39,209 nt of DNA from Pontibacter pamirensis (GCF_010015475.1 NZ_SSNI01000049.1:1-39209), one strand, 5' to 3'. Positions 7,486 to 16,209 are shown, counted from the first letter of the stretch. Program-made: numbers and translations. The notes: generated by a model from the sequence alone, not told the origin.

Positions 7486-7738
7486 GGAGGTCTGTTGAAT
7501 TGGCAAAATTAGTTAGTAGAAGGATGCAAACATCATTTAAAGTTGAGCTTATTGCCACTAACTAGCAGTGCTTTAAAGACATTTGACTTAAGCAACTATC
7601 GTTGTAATGTAAAGCTAACCACTCCAACAATAGCAACACGTTCTTTATTATAGTTATCTGCCCATTCTCCCTCTGTTCAACTAATACTAAGTAGTCACAT
7701 GAAAAGCAGCTACGCCCGTACCTCGTTTGTAAATGTTC

Positions 7739-8308
7739 TTATATTAGCTTATTAAGCTTGATACAAGTTTTTTCCAGTCCTACCTTTTTAAGGTTCTCTA
7801 AGACTTCTGTTTCTGTTTTAGGTGGGTTCTTCAGGCATGAAACCTGATTTTGAAAAGCTTGGAAGGCCTTTTCTGGATTTAAATCAATCAAGTTCACTAT
7901 AAAATGATCAGGGTGCTGCGCTTCAATGTCAAACCTGCTTAGATACTCGTTAGGGAAATCCTTTAAGTTAGCAGTTACTATCACATCTGCATTGCAACGA
8001 ACTGCCGCCGCTACTACATGACGATCATCAGGATCGGGCAAATTGACTGCTGCAACAAGATCCTCGTACTCTTCCACATTTGAATCAGGGAAAGAACTAT
8101 TCATGGCGTCTGGAATCCTCTGCAACTGTACCCTATCAAGGTCACGACGGTTTAAGAGAAGGTTTCTTATCCATTCCTCATGAATTTTGTTAGTCCACTT
8201 AGGAGTGTATAAATCAGAACTAGCCAAATGCAGTAACAAATCTCTTATAGGTGCTGGATAAATTACGCATGCATCAAGAACAGCAACAAACTTAGGGGAA
8301 TGAATCAT
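7739..8308 (-). CDS. PIN-domain ribonuclease toxin
   Basis: 189 residues. PIN-fold acidic residues are in order: Asp12 in VAVLDACVIYP, Glu44/Glu45 in KIHEEWIRN, Asp94/Asp95 in NLPDPDDRHVVAAA and Asp117 in VTANLKDFP, which is the four-acid metal site of PIN nucleases. The C-terminal extension (from about residue 130) is typical of the longer PIN_3-type toxins that pair with excisionase-like antitoxins. Its ATG overlaps the stop of the upstream gene by 4 bp (ATGA), so translation of toxin and antitoxin is coupled. Expected role: RNA cleavage when the antitoxin is lost, helping plasmid or island maintenance. Confidence 0.85.
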   Translation of the reverse strand: MIHSPKFVAVLDACVIYPAPIRDLLLHLASSDLYTPKWTNKIHEEWIRNLLLNRRDLDRVQLQRIPDAMNSSFPDSNVEEYEDLVAAVNLPDPDDRHVVAAAVRCNADVIVTANLKDFPNEYLSRFDIEAQHPDHFIVNLIDLNPEKAFQAFQNQVSCLKNPPKTETEVLENLKKVGLEKTCIKLNKLI

Positions 8309-8772
8309 TCGTAGCCTAAATTTAACTCTTGAGCCTGTTCTGCTAAAAACTGTAAATTTCTACTTCTCTGTTCTTTCAGCTCTGCTTCATATTTGAGTAA
8401 ATCTTCTAATAATATTCTCCTGTGACTCCCAATCTTCTTAAAGGGAATAGCACCTTTCTCAAGCAGCTTAACTACGTGGGGTCTGGAAACATTTAGCATA
8501 TCTGCAGCCTGTTGTGTGCTTACCTCTGATTCTGAAGGGATGAGAGAGATTGCCTTCCCCTCTGCCATATTCGACAGGATATAAGAAAGTAGTTCCAGAG
8601 CCTTTTTAGGAAGGGTGATGTACTCTTCACTTTCTTGTACCTTAATTCTTACAACATTGGATTTCCCTTTGCTTGCTAACTTTCTTCCCTTTATCGCTTT
8701 TCTAAACCCTATAAGGGATTTACTAGCTACTTCCTGATCTTGTATAGTTGGCCTCTCGATTACTGCTTCCAT
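8305..8772 (-). CDS. excisionase/MerR-type DNA-binding antitoxin
   Basis: Start at ATG 8772 (155 residues) is preferred over an upstream TTG-type start at 8832, because the latter would lie inside the repeat-containing operator. Residues about 85-130 hold a helix-turn-helix of the excisionase family: STQQAADMLNVSRPHVVKLL then EKGAIPFKKIGSHRRILLED. The C-terminal helix (LKYEAELKEQRSRNLQFLAE) probably binds the PIN toxin encoded by the overlapping downstream gene. The N-terminal part has a YITLPKKALELLSYIL segment. Antitoxins of this class repress their own promoter. Confidence 0.82.
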   Translation of the reverse strand: MEAVIERPTIQDQEVASKSLIGFRKAIKGRKLASKGKSNVVRIKVQESEEYITLPKKALELLSYILSNMAEGKAISLIPSESEVSTQQAADMLNVSRPHVVKLLEKGAIPFKKIGSHRRILLEDLLKYEAELKEQRSRNLQFLAEQAQELNLGYE

Positions 8773-8785
8773 TTTGTTTCCCGTT

Positions 8786-8847
8786 TTATTCAAATCTAAT
8801 AAACGAAATAAACGAAACAAAGATTCCTGCAAAAATTATTCAAATCT
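8786..8847 (-). promoter_or_regulatory. operator/promoter of the PIN toxin-antitoxin operon
   Basis: TTATTCAAATCT occurs at 8786-8797 and again at 8836-8847, exactly 50 bp apart; between them AAACGAAA-like words repeat (AACGAAATAAACGAAAC at 8802-8818). This is directly upstream of the antitoxin ATG at 8772. Direct repeats at such a place are expected binding sites of the HTH antitoxin for autoregulation. Confidence 0.45.
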
Positions 8848-9110
8848 TTTGATATGAACATAATATTCTAGCTTTGAAAGTTATAAGAACCCTTTCAAGT
8901 TAATCAAAGATATGTAGTAAGGAGGCTGTGAAACGTTGCAAAAACTCATGGAATCTTTTTAGTAGACCATACAACGCTTTACATGTTTGATTTTACATTT
9001 TGGAAAGCAGAAGCTTCAAGAGTAATGTTGCTTTACATAATAGCTGTTAAGGGACAAGGAAAGGCAGTTGTGCGAATGTATCGAATGAGGAAGCCTATAT
9101 GCCCCCTTAC

Positions 9111-9171
9111 CGAGCAAGTGCGGCAGCTGTGCCTGTTGAGGCGTTCCAGGCACAGCTGCCGCACTTGCTCG
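9111..9171. repeat. perfect 25-bp inverted repeat (large hairpin) in gene-free DNA
   Basis: Bases 8848-9447 hold no supported gene. In the middle, CGAGCAAGTGCGGCAGCTGT plus GCCTG (9111-9135) is repeated as its exact reverse complement at 9147-9171, separated by 11 bases. The stem is GC-rich and unlike the AT-rich flanks. There is no T tract after it, so it is not a standard terminator. It could be a recombination or transposon scar or a structured RNA. Confidence 0.65.
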
Positions 9172-9447
9172 ACCACAAAAATACTGGGTTTTAACCTGCC
9201 AGAATATTGGCTTGATTCCTAGTTTTTCTAAAACAGGAGTTTTTTATGCTTTTTATGATATATATTTATACTTTATTGGTATAAAACCGTAAATATGTAT
9301 AGTAAATATCAAGCTTTTTCAGGCGGACAGAAATCGTATTGTATCATGGGCGGTAGTGTTTGCCTGTCGTATTCGTGTAGTAGCAGAGTTTAAAGTTAAT
9401 AGCTGCAGCAAACTCAGATCTTCAAACATTTAACTTAATAATAGAAC

Positions 9448-9864
9448 ATGGAAGCAAATACAACAATGAACACAGCGAATGCAGCCGAAATCCGAAGTGA
9501 AATTGAGCGTCAAAATAAAAAGTTTATGGAAGCCTATCGACGCGGAGACGCTGCGGGTATGGCAGCACTTTATACAGAAGATGGAATGATAATGCCACCC
9601 AATAGCGATATTGTAGAAGGACGCGAGCAGATTCAGAACTTCTTTCAGGCTTTGATGAATATGGGCATCAAGTCTATAGAACTTCAGACACGGGAGGTAG
9701 AGCAGCATGAGAACACCGCATACGAGGTAAGCCGTGCTACACTCTCAGTGGAAGGGGATCAGGTTGTTGATGAGGCGAAGTACATTGTTATCTGGAAACG
9801 TGAAAACGGAGACTGGAAACTGCACCGGGACATTTTTAACAGTAACCTGAAGCCGCAGGCGTAG
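9448..9864 (+). CDS. SnoaL-like / DUF4440 (NTF2-fold) protein
   Basis: 138 residues. The NTF2-like cone is readable: helix RSEIERQNKKFMEAYRRGDA, then AAGMAALYTEDGMIMPPNSD, IVEGREQIQNFFQAL, and the terminal strand pair YIVIWKRENGDWKLHRDIFN with the conserved 'W..xxGxWKxxxDxxN' ending. This pattern is that of YybH/DUF4440 proteins, small cytoplasmic proteins often involved in stress or small-molecule conversion; the actual substrate cannot be read from sequence. Stands alone with its own terminator. Confidence 0.85.
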   Translation: MEANTTMNTANAAEIRSEIERQNKKFMEAYRRGDAAGMAALYTEDGMIMPPNSDIVEGREQIQNFFQALMNMGIKSIELQTREVEQHENTAYEVSRATLSVEGDQVVDEAKYIVIWKRENGDWKLHRDIFNSNLKPQA

Positions 9865-9906
9865 AACTTGCCAGGTGTCACTGTAAGCCATGCCTTGGTG
9901 CTATTT

Positions 9907-9956
9907 AATCAGCCTGCAAGTCAGCATAATTTTTGCTGCTGGCTTGCAGGCTGATT
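9907..9956 (+). terminator. terminator of the SnoaL-like gene
   Basis: AATCAGCCTGCAAG (9907-9920) and CTTGCAGGCTGATT (9943-9956) make a perfect 14-bp stem whose loop can pair further (TCAGCA/TGCTGC), followed by GCTTTTCC. It starts 42 bp after the stop codon. Confidence 0.8.
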
Positions 9957-10269
9957 GCTTTTCCTGTAGTTCTGGACGATTAAAAGCTAAGCGCTCACTG
10001 AGCACTGTAATAGTGGCCATTAATGCGAACTGCTACGAAGACAGATAAAAGCAGCTTTAAAATTTTAGTTCCCCGAGCACCAGGCGCTGGTAGTAGTACT
10101 CCATTACTATTAATGGTCTTATACAAATTTGCTCTAAAAATGGACCAAGAAAGGATGGTAAAGCTAGTTATGTTAAGGAGGAGCGGCTTGTATTTTATGG
10201 CGACTGCCCTTTCTGACACAGAAGTAGAGTGCTCCGTTACCTTGCATGCAGCTATTCCTGTTAAGTTAT
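9957..10269. other. gene-free interval
   Basis: 313 bp between two terminators. Frames are open on both strands (for example 10023-10271 plus) but their products look like random translation, so I see no gene here. Confidence 0.35.
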
Positions 10270-10316
10270 AAAAGGAAAGAGCCCGTTGCTATGATAGCAG
10301 CGGGCTCTTTCCTTTT
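10270..10316. terminator. bidirectional terminator after the RCC1/lectin operon
   Basis: A 22-bp stem, 10270-10291 with 10295-10316 (AAAAGGAAAGAGCCCG against CGGGCTCTTTCCTTTT, one G-T pair), three-base loop, with A tract on one side and T tract on the other. On the minus strand it follows the 10332 stop directly. Confidence 0.85.
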
Positions 10317-10331
10317 CACTCTCAAGCTGTT

Positions 10332-13300
10332 TTACCTCTTGAGCACGGCCTTCAGGCTCTGAACAGATGATGCTGTGGTGAGGCGGGCGATGTAGATGCC
10401 CTCCCGCAGATTATCACTTCTGAGCTCGAACTCATAGAGTCTGTCTGCCTCGGCTGAGCCGTTTGCCATTCTCTTGACCAGGGCCCCCTTCATGTCATAC
10501 ACCTCCAGCACATAGCTTTCCTCTTTCTCCAGGGAGAAGGCGATGGTGGTCCTGTCGGAGAAGGCGGTGGGGTAGCTGTAGAAGCTTCCCTTCAGCTGTT
10601 CTGGTGCTATGGCCCCGGCGGCAACAAGGGAGCTGGAGGAAGAGGTACGGGTTCCTTCGTGCACCACAATGGAGCCTCCGGCGATAGCCAGCTCTGCATA
10701 GGCATCATCCCCTGTATCACCCAAGTTGTTGTCGTAAACAACTACATCTCCATTGTTCTTGTCCCAGATTTTGATGCGGAACTTGTCTGTGCCGCCCCCT
10801 CCGCTTACCTGCCCGTCAATGGCAGAGAGAATAAAGCCGTACCAGCCGCTGCCGTTGATGGTTCCCTCACCCTTGTAGCGAGCGGTGGCGCCGGACACAA
10901 CTAACCATTCATAGCTCGTGCTGGTAAAGTGCAGGTTGGCGACCTGGAACTGGAAGTTTGTGTGGCCTGACGGCACTGTGGCCCCCTTCTTGTATTTAGA
11001 AACAAAGCCGAAGTTGGCTCTTCCTTCCAAAGTCACGTCCGCTTTGTAGGCTCCGGCAGGAGAGATAATCCAGCCGCCGCCTGTCACAAAGCCCCCGTAC
11101 GGGTCGTAGACAACGGCGTACTCGTAAGTAGAGGTGACAGACTCATCGCAGGCGTCGGTGAGGGTAAGGCTTACCGTGTAAACGCCTGGCGTGGTGTAGG
11201 TGTGGCTGCCGGAGATTGTACCTGCTGCCAGGGCAATGGCAGGCGAGGTGGGACCTATGACTGTCTCCGTTCCGTCCCCCCACACCCAGGTGGCGCTCAC
11301 GACGTTGTTGTCGGTAAAGGAGGCAGTCGCAGATACACTGGTGTTGATCTGAATCGGCTCCACAGTGGAGGGAGTGATAGCGCTCGGGTCGGGCAGTTGA
11401 TTGGTCACCGTGACACTAAAGCTACGGCTGGTGGAGTTGCCTACTGCATCCACTGCTGTCCAGGTAACGGTGGAGGTACCTTCGTTAAAGGCTACTCCTG
11501 CCAAGGAAGTGGCTTCAGTTGCAGTAGCCGTGGTAGCACCACTTAAGGCGTAGGTTAGCGAAGTCACCCCGCAGTTATCATCAGCAAAAGCGTCGAACTC
11601 TGTTCCCTGTGCTACATATGTGCAACCTTGGCTAGTGCCACGGTTGAAGGCTGATGCCTCGGCAGGCGTAGCGGCAGTAAAGGTAGGCGCACTTGCGTCT
11701 GATACTGTTACAGTTGCGGTAGCTGTTTGGCTGTTTCCAAGCTCATCCGTTACAATCAGCATTACCGGGTTGTTTCCTACATTGGTGCAGTTATAGCTGA
11801 TGCTGTTAGCAGGAGCAGCATAAGTTGCTGTTACGTACAGGCGTTTAACTGTACCAACACATGGATCCCCGAAGACATCATTTGTAGCTGGAATAGTAAC
11901 AGAGCTTTTTCCTAAGGCAAGGCCCTCAACAATGGATTTGCTGTTAGCAGCATGACAAGAACCTATGGAAAAAGCTCCACATGAACCCTCCGGCGTACCA
12001 TAACTTGCAAAGTTGATGGCAACTATGACTGTCCCTGCTGGTGCTTGTAACGTTAGATTATGTCCCTCTTGTGCAGTTGCACAGACTGTTCCAAAAGTAG
12101 ATGCTACTTGCATAGTAACAGAACCGCAGCCATCTCCGCTGCCATTGTCTATATCGGCAGGAGTGACTGTAGCAGTGCCGCTAGCGTCTAATGACCGGCT
12201 TATATTCTGAGCTACTGGCGTGGGGCTAATACAGGAGGCGGGAAACAGGCCCTGCACCGGCACCGGAAGAGGTGAACGACTGTTGGTGCCGTTGCCAAGC
12301 TGGCCCCAGTACCCAAACCCCCAGGCGTAGGCTTGGTTATCTGCTCCGATGGCCAAGGAGTGATAAATACCGGCGGCGATAGCCTTCACCCCCGTCAGGA
12401 GACCTGTACCCGCAGGGTCCTTCACCTGCACGGGAATAGATGAAAGAGTGTACGTGCCGTTGCCAAGCTCGCCGTTGCCCCCATACCCCCAGGCGTAGAC
12501 CTCTCCGCCAGCCCCAATGGCCATAGAGTGATGCATGCCGGCGGCGATAGCCTTCACCCCCGTCAGGTTTGACACCTGCACCGGAAGAAGGGAGCTATAA
12601 GTAATCGTGCCGTTGCCCAGCTGGCCCTGGTAGCCATACCCCCAGGCGTAGACCTCCCCATTAGCCCCGATGGCCATGGAGTGGTAGGCACCGGCGGCGA
12701 TGGCCGTCACTCCTGTAAGGTTTGACACCTGCACCGGAAGAAGGGAGCTACCACCGGTGCCGTTACCCAGCTGACCTTGGTAGCCATGCCCCCAGGCGTA
12801 GACCTCCCCATTAGCCCCGATGGCCATGGAGTGGTAGCCACCGGCGGCGATGGCCGTCACTCCCGTCAGGTTTGACACCTGCACCGGAAGATTAGAGTTA
12901 CTGGTGCCGCCGTTGCCTAGCTGGCCGCTGCCCCCAAACCCCCAGGTGTAGACCTCCCCATTAGCCCCGACGGCCATGGAGTGCCAGCCACCGGCGGCGA
13001 TGGCCGTCACTCCCGTCAGGTTTGACACCTGCACCGGAACATATGATATACTGTTGGTGCCGTTGCCTAGCTGGCCGCTACCCCCATGCCCCCAGGCGTA
13101 GACCGTGCCGTCAGAGGCGAGGGCAAGCGTATGGGCATAGCCATTGGCCACGCTCACCACCGCCTTGCCTATCCTGGCGGATATGTCCTGCGGCACGTTG
13201 GCGTTTGTAGTTGAGCCATTGCCCAGCTGGCCGTACCAGTTCACCCCCCAAGTGTACGTCTTGCCGTCGGCAGAGACACCTGAGGAGTGGTAAGAGAATG

Positions 13301-13439
13301 AACCTGTTCCCAGGGACTGTGCCTGAAGGCTAGCTCCGGACGGGGCCAACAGCAGCACCCATAGCAGGGCGCAGAGCAAGGAGCAGGCCCTGGCGCCGAG
13401 CGTGGGCCTGCCGTTTATTGAAGTAGATATCACTTTCAT
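10332..13439 (-). CDS. secreted RCC1-propeller / HYR / SUEL-lectin / PKD protein with T9SS sorting domain
   Basis: 1035 residues. Signal peptide at residues 1-41 (hydrophobic LLCALLWVLLLA, then SLQAQ). Residues about 45-400 hold seven RCC1 repeats of about 50 residues, each marked by GQLGNG (one GELGNG) and AIAAGxxHSMAIGANGEVYA; seven is the number for one closed propeller. Then an HYR-like domain begins (PTPVAQNISRSLDASGTATV ... DIDNGSGDGCG). It is interrupted at about 449-541 by a SUEL/D-galactoside-binding lectin-like unit (EGHNLTLQAPAGTVIVAINF, ASYGTPEGSCGAFSIGSCHA, GDPCVGTVKRLYVTATY), and resumes at YNCTNVGNNPVMLIVTDELG. A second HYR unit, a PKD domain (about 695-776, WVWGDGTETV ... SHTYTTPGVYTVSLT) and a C-terminal type IX sorting domain (last ~80 residues, YVLEVYDMKGALVKRM, GIYIARL) follow. 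Expected outside the cell or on its surface, binding glycans. Second gene of an operon with 13463-13891. Confidence 0.9.
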   Translation of the reverse strand: MKVISTSINGRPTLGARACSLLCALLWVLLLAPSGASLQAQSLGTGSFSYHSSGVSADGKTYTWGVNWYGQLGNGSTTNANVPQDISARIGKAVVSVANGYAHTLALASDGTVYAWGHGGSGQLGNGTNSISYVPVQVSNLTGVTAIAAGGWHSMAVGANGEVYTWGFGGSGQLGNGGTSNSNLPVQVSNLTGVTAIAAGGYHSMAIGANGEVYAWGHGYQGQLGNGTGGSSLLPVQVSNLTGVTAIAAGAYHSMAIGANGEVYAWGYGYQGQLGNGTITYSSLLPVQVSNLTGVKAIAAGMHHSMAIGAGGEVYAWGYGGNGELGNGTYTLSSIPVQVKDPAGTGLLTGVKAIAAGIYHSLAIGADNQAYAWGFGYWGQLGNGTNSRSPLPVPVQGLFPASCISPTPVAQNISRSLDASGTATVTPADIDNGSGDGCGSVTMQVASTFGTVCATAQEGHNLTLQAPAGTVIVAINFASYGTPEGSCGAFSIGSCHAANSKSIVEGLALGKSSVTIPATNDVFGDPCVGTVKRLYVTATYAAPANSISYNCTNVGNNPVMLIVTDELGNSQTATATVTVSDASAPTFTAATPAEASAFNRGTSQGCTYVAQGTEFDAFADDNCGVTSLTYALSGATTATATEATSLAGVAFNEGTSTVTWTAVDAVGNSTSRSFSVTVTNQLPDPSAITPSTVEPIQINTSVSATASFTDNNVVSATWVWGDGTETVIGPTSPAIALAAGTISGSHTYTTPGVYTVSLTLTDACDESVTSTYEYAVVYDPYGGFVTGGGWIISPAGAYKADVTLEGRANFGFVSKYKKGATVPSGHTNFQFQVANLHFTSTSYEWLVVSGATARYKGEGTINGSGWYGFILSAIDGQVSGGGGTDKFRIKIWDKNNGDVVVYDNNLGDTGDDAYAELAIAGGSIVVHEGTRTSSSSSLVAAGAIAPEQLKGSFYSYPTAFSDRTTIAFSLEKEESYVLEVYDMKGALVKRMANGSAEADRLYEFELRSDNLREGIYIARLTTASSVQSLKAVLKR

Positions 13440-13462
13440 GCATTTACAGTTTTATGGGTTCA

Positions 13463-13891
13463 TCAGGCAGGGTTAAGCGTGGCGGCAAGGGAGAGCTGCA
13501 GGGAGGAGAGGTCAGTTGCAGGCATGGGGATAGCCAGGCTCGGCTCAGGCGCAGTGCAGGAGGCTGCCTGCTCGCTGCCGCTCTCCAGGGGCATGAGCAC
13601 GCCCGGGAACTGCAGCTTGCCGCTGCCCGTGTTGATGTCGAGCAGCCAGTGGCCCGCCACCTTCTGGGTGCTGGCGTTCACCACCCGCAGCAGCAGCACC
13701 TGATGGCCGTTGCAGTCGGCCACCTGGTAGTAGAAGGACACCCCGTCCACCTCCTGGATGAGCGTCCACTCGGTGGCCGCTGCGCTGCCTGCCCGGGCCC
13801 CGGGGCTGGCCAGCAGCAGGGAGAGGAGAAGCAGCAGCGTGCAGCGCAACAGCCCCTCCCTTAGTTTAGTAACAACGTTTTTTACTTGCAT
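13463..13891 (-). CDS. small secreted protein upstream of the RCC1/lectin gene
   Basis: 142 residues. A basic start (MQVKNVVTKLREGLLR) and a strong hydrophobic run of Leu lead to a signal-peptidase site around SPGARAGSAA. The mature part is beta-rich (WTLIQEVDGVSFYYQVADCN, GHQVLLLRVVNASTQKV, HWLLDINTGSGKLQFPGVLM) with three Cys. No family recognised. It ends 23 bp before the RCC1/lectin gene on the same strand, so the two form one operon and may act as surface or secreted partners. Confidence 0.75.
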   Translation of the reverse strand: MQVKNVVTKLREGLLRCTLLLLLSLLLASPGARAGSAAATEWTLIQEVDGVSFYYQVADCNGHQVLLLRVVNASTQKVAGHWLLDINTGSGKLQFPGVLMPLESGSEQAASCTAPEPSLAIPMPATDLSSLQLSLAATLNPA

Positions 13892-14334
13892 AGAATTAAG
13901 TATTTAGAGTGAAAGGAAAAAAAGGCACAGGAAAGCCGCAGCGCCCGTGCGGCAGGATAGAGAGCCAAAAAGAATAGCTGCTTTTAGCTCAATGGACGCT
14001 AACAGAAAGAAGGCTGGGAGCGGTAAATCAGGGTTAGCAAAGTCAATTGTAAAACAACCGCCTTGAGGCGGTACTGCAGAGCCGCTTCTAACCTATCCCA
14101 CACAAGAGCAGGATTTCTACACGGGACTAAGTATGCCTAGTGTTACCAAGAGTGAAACGTAAGAAAAAGCTCTTTGGCAAGAGCCTGTAAAAGGATTAAG
14201 TTAAGACCTCAGGAGGAGCCATCGTTCTCCTACATTGTTTAATCGATAGTGATGAATCAAAAATAACTTTTCCCACCTATTGTTTTATACTCATATTTGG
14301 GTATTTTTATATTTGTCAACAATTTTTTCATATA
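13892..14334. other. divergent intergenic region between secreted operon and PAS-LuxR gene
   Basis: 443 bp without a gene, holding promoters for both directions. Small hairpins are visible: ACCGCC/GGCGGT at about 14059-14073, and GCTCTT...AAGAGC at about 14169-14183. Its place suggests that the PAS-LuxR regulator could control the secreted operon, but no binding site can be named. Confidence 0.4.
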
Positions 14335-15096
14335 ATGAAAGATTTATATTCTCTAGAAGGACTGATCCATATTTTCAGGAAGAGCTTTGCTTATGGAAGT
14401 GTGGCTGATTATGAATCCTTCATTCCGAATACAGAGTTCGAAAAGGTGTTGAACCAATCCTATTGTTTTTGCTTTTCAATCGATTTTAGCAAGATGCGCT
14501 ACATCTACCTCAGTGAAGGGACTAAAAGAGTGTTGGGCTATGATAGGGATGAGTGGTTTAAAAAAGGGCTTGACTTTGCTTTCCAGATACTTTTACCCTC
14601 AGACAGGGAAACACTTAAACAGATACACGAAGAGCTATTTAGGCAGTACTACAGCTTTCCAGTTGAGGCAAGGAAAAAGCTGAGCTTTACTTTCGATTTC
14701 AATGTGAGAGCCGCCAACGGGTCCACAGTTCGTTTAAATCACTACACCACTTTCGTGAAGATAGACCCATCCGGAAACCCCCTGGTTGATTTTAGCATTT
14801 GCACAGATATCACTCCCGTTAAAAGCACAGGACCTTCCTTGCTCACTATAAAGAAAGAAGATGAGCTAGTGGGGATGTTCTCCTTTGAGGGAGAAGGGAA
14901 AGAAGCTATCTTATCAAAGCGTGAAAAGGAAGTACTGAAATTGCTTTCCGATGGGCTAACAAGTGAGAGGATCGGAGAAAAGCTGTTTATTACGACAGCA
15001 ACTGTTAGTACGCACCGCAAAAACATGCTCCAGAAGACAGGCTGTAAGAATACAGTTGAGCTTGTAAAATTTGCTAAATCTAAGGGAGAGGTTTAA
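14335..15096 (+). CDS. PAS-domain LuxR-family transcription regulator
   Basis: 253 residues. Residues about 35-165 are a PAS sensor (FCFSIDFSKMRYIYLSEGTK, RVLGYDRDEW, ILLPSDRETLKQIHEEL, and DFSICTDITPVK as the closing strand). Residues about 190-250 are a LuxR/NarL helix-turn-helix: LSKREKEVLKLLSDGLTSER, IGEKLFITTATVSTHRKNML. This PAS-HTH design without a receiver domain is common in Bacteroidota. It is probably a one-component regulator of genes near by; ligand unknown. It is divergent from the RCC1/lectin operon. Confidence 0.85.
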   Translation: MKDLYSLEGLIHIFRKSFAYGSVADYESFIPNTEFEKVLNQSYCFCFSIDFSKMRYIYLSEGTKRVLGYDRDEWFKKGLDFAFQILLPSDRETLKQIHEELFRQYYSFPVEARKKLSFTFDFNVRAANGSTVRLNHYTTFVKIDPSGNPLVDFSICTDITPVKSTGPSLLTIKKEDELVGMFSFEGEGKEAILSKREKEVLKLLSDGLTSERIGEKLFITTATVSTHRKNMLQKTGCKNTVELVKFAKSKGEV

Positions 15097-15247
15097 TCTA
15101 TACAATACGCCTTTGTAAAAAATATGAATGCCTCTAAACCGCGACTAATGCTAGAGTGCTTTTGTAGTATTATAAGTCATGTTGCCTCGTCCTGAAACGA
15201 TTGATAGTTTTATATACTAATCCTTCATTAAGTCTATTAAGGATGGG

Positions 15248-15490
15248 TCACTTTCTGTTCAAGGGCTTTTTGAGGAGGGCGTCTAGCTTTTCCGCTGGTA
15301 GAGGCTTAGTCAGGCATACTGCATTGTACTCCCTGAAGTATTGCCAAGGGTTGCTTAGCCTTAGCAGCTCAGCAACAGGTGTAGTAAAAGTCTACAGCAA
15401 GACCATTCACAGCCGGCTTTCTGCTAAATTGATGTATTCTTCCACTTCAACAGCCTTTTCTGCTCGTGTGGGAATAGTGCTCTGGGATAT
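15248..15490 (-). pseudogene. remnant of a response-regulator receiver domain
   Basis: One minus-strand frame reads ISQSTIPTRAEKAVEVEEYI, then two stops (TGA and TAG), then PVAELLRLSNPWQYFREYNA and VCLTKPLPAEKLDALLKK. The last part has the 'xxxKPLxxEKLxxLL' ending of CheY-like receivers, and the first resembles the 'SSTIPxDxxKA' switch strand. The two stop codons in a single frame indicate decay. A receiver next to a PAS-LuxR gene and a HisKA_3 kinase suggests a former two-component set. Identification rests on short motifs only. Confidence 0.35.
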
Positions 15491-15734
15491 TTAGCTCTAG
15501 CTACTGAACACAGCAAGGCTATAATGATTTAATATGTAGTCCCACTGTCCCATAAGAGGGGTAAATGATGAGAGATCAGTGTGGCAGTAGTCGTTTAGAA
15601 CAGATTGTGAGCATGGCCAATAACGTCTTATATGTTAAACATAACACCTGAGTGAGCGAAGCTTCAAGCATGCTGTTGCTTATCATTGCAAATGTTACTA
15701 ACTGATATGTTAGCTAATGAGAAACAGGCACCCC

Positions 15735-15792
15735 CATTTTCTGGGACCGAAAGCCTGGGTGGCGAAGCGTCTGCAAACCGGCTGTATCAATA
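15735..15792. repeat. fragment of the long intergenic repeat
   Basis: Within the gene-free stretch 15491-15831, ATTTTCTGGGAC is followed by CGAAAGCCTGGGTGGCGAAG and ACCGGCTGTATCAAT. The first piece matches the right end of the long repeat at 20292-20703, and the rest matches the left part of that repeat (CAGAAAGCTGTGGGTTACGA, ACGACTGTGTCAAT). So this looks like two repeat ends joined directly, with the centre lost. Confidence 0.45.
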
Positions 15793-15831
15793 TTAATTAT
15801 ATATTTCAAAAATCAATATGCGGTTACGACT

Positions 15832-16064
15832 ATGGACAAATTTAACTGCCTCCCGATAGAATGGAGAGCACAGCTCCTGTCGGCTCCTGTCAGAGGGCGC
15901 ATCAGGGATGCTACAGCAAGGCGCTGTACCACATAGGAGGCTTCTTTGCCGAGGTTTGGCGCCCGCCGGCAAACAACCGTATGATTACAGTCCGCGGCTT
16001 TGAGAGCAAAGGCTGCCTGGACCCTTACCTGAACATGATGGACCTGGACGATCTGAAGGAGTAA
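15832..16064 (+). pseudogene. FAEVW-family small protein, copy 2, probably frameshifted
   Basis: From the ATG at 15861 a 67-residue frame contains the family body: QRAHQGCYSKALYHIGGFFA, EVWRPPANNRMITVRGFESK and CLDPYLNMMDLDDLKE. The region matching the family's N-terminus (WRAQLLSAPVRGR in the frame opened by ATG 15832, MDKFNCLPIEW...) is in a different frame, so one indel near 15890 would restore a full-length protein like that at 33504. The shorter frame might still be translated. Confidence 0.5.
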
Positions 16065-16209
16065 GCGTCTTTTCGCAAGCAAAGCTTGCTTACGTCTAAT
16101 TACCTATGGCTCCCGTACAACTTAAAGTACTAAAAGAAGCTTAAGGTGCGGCTCTATAGAGCCTGTGAGTGAATGGAAGTAAGCTTCTGATATCTCTTAT
16201 ATTATCTGA

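Noticed and set aside
8983..9222. 79-codon plus-strand frame over the 25-bp hairpin
   Set aside because: Its second half is translated from the inverted repeat; no protein-like features.
10023..10271. 82-codon plus-strand open frame between two terminators
   Set aside because: Low-complexity, random-looking product that ends inside the terminator hairpin at 10270-10316.
12590..13060. Tandem DNA repeats
   Set aside because: They are the RCC1 protein repeats of the large secreted gene, not a separate element.
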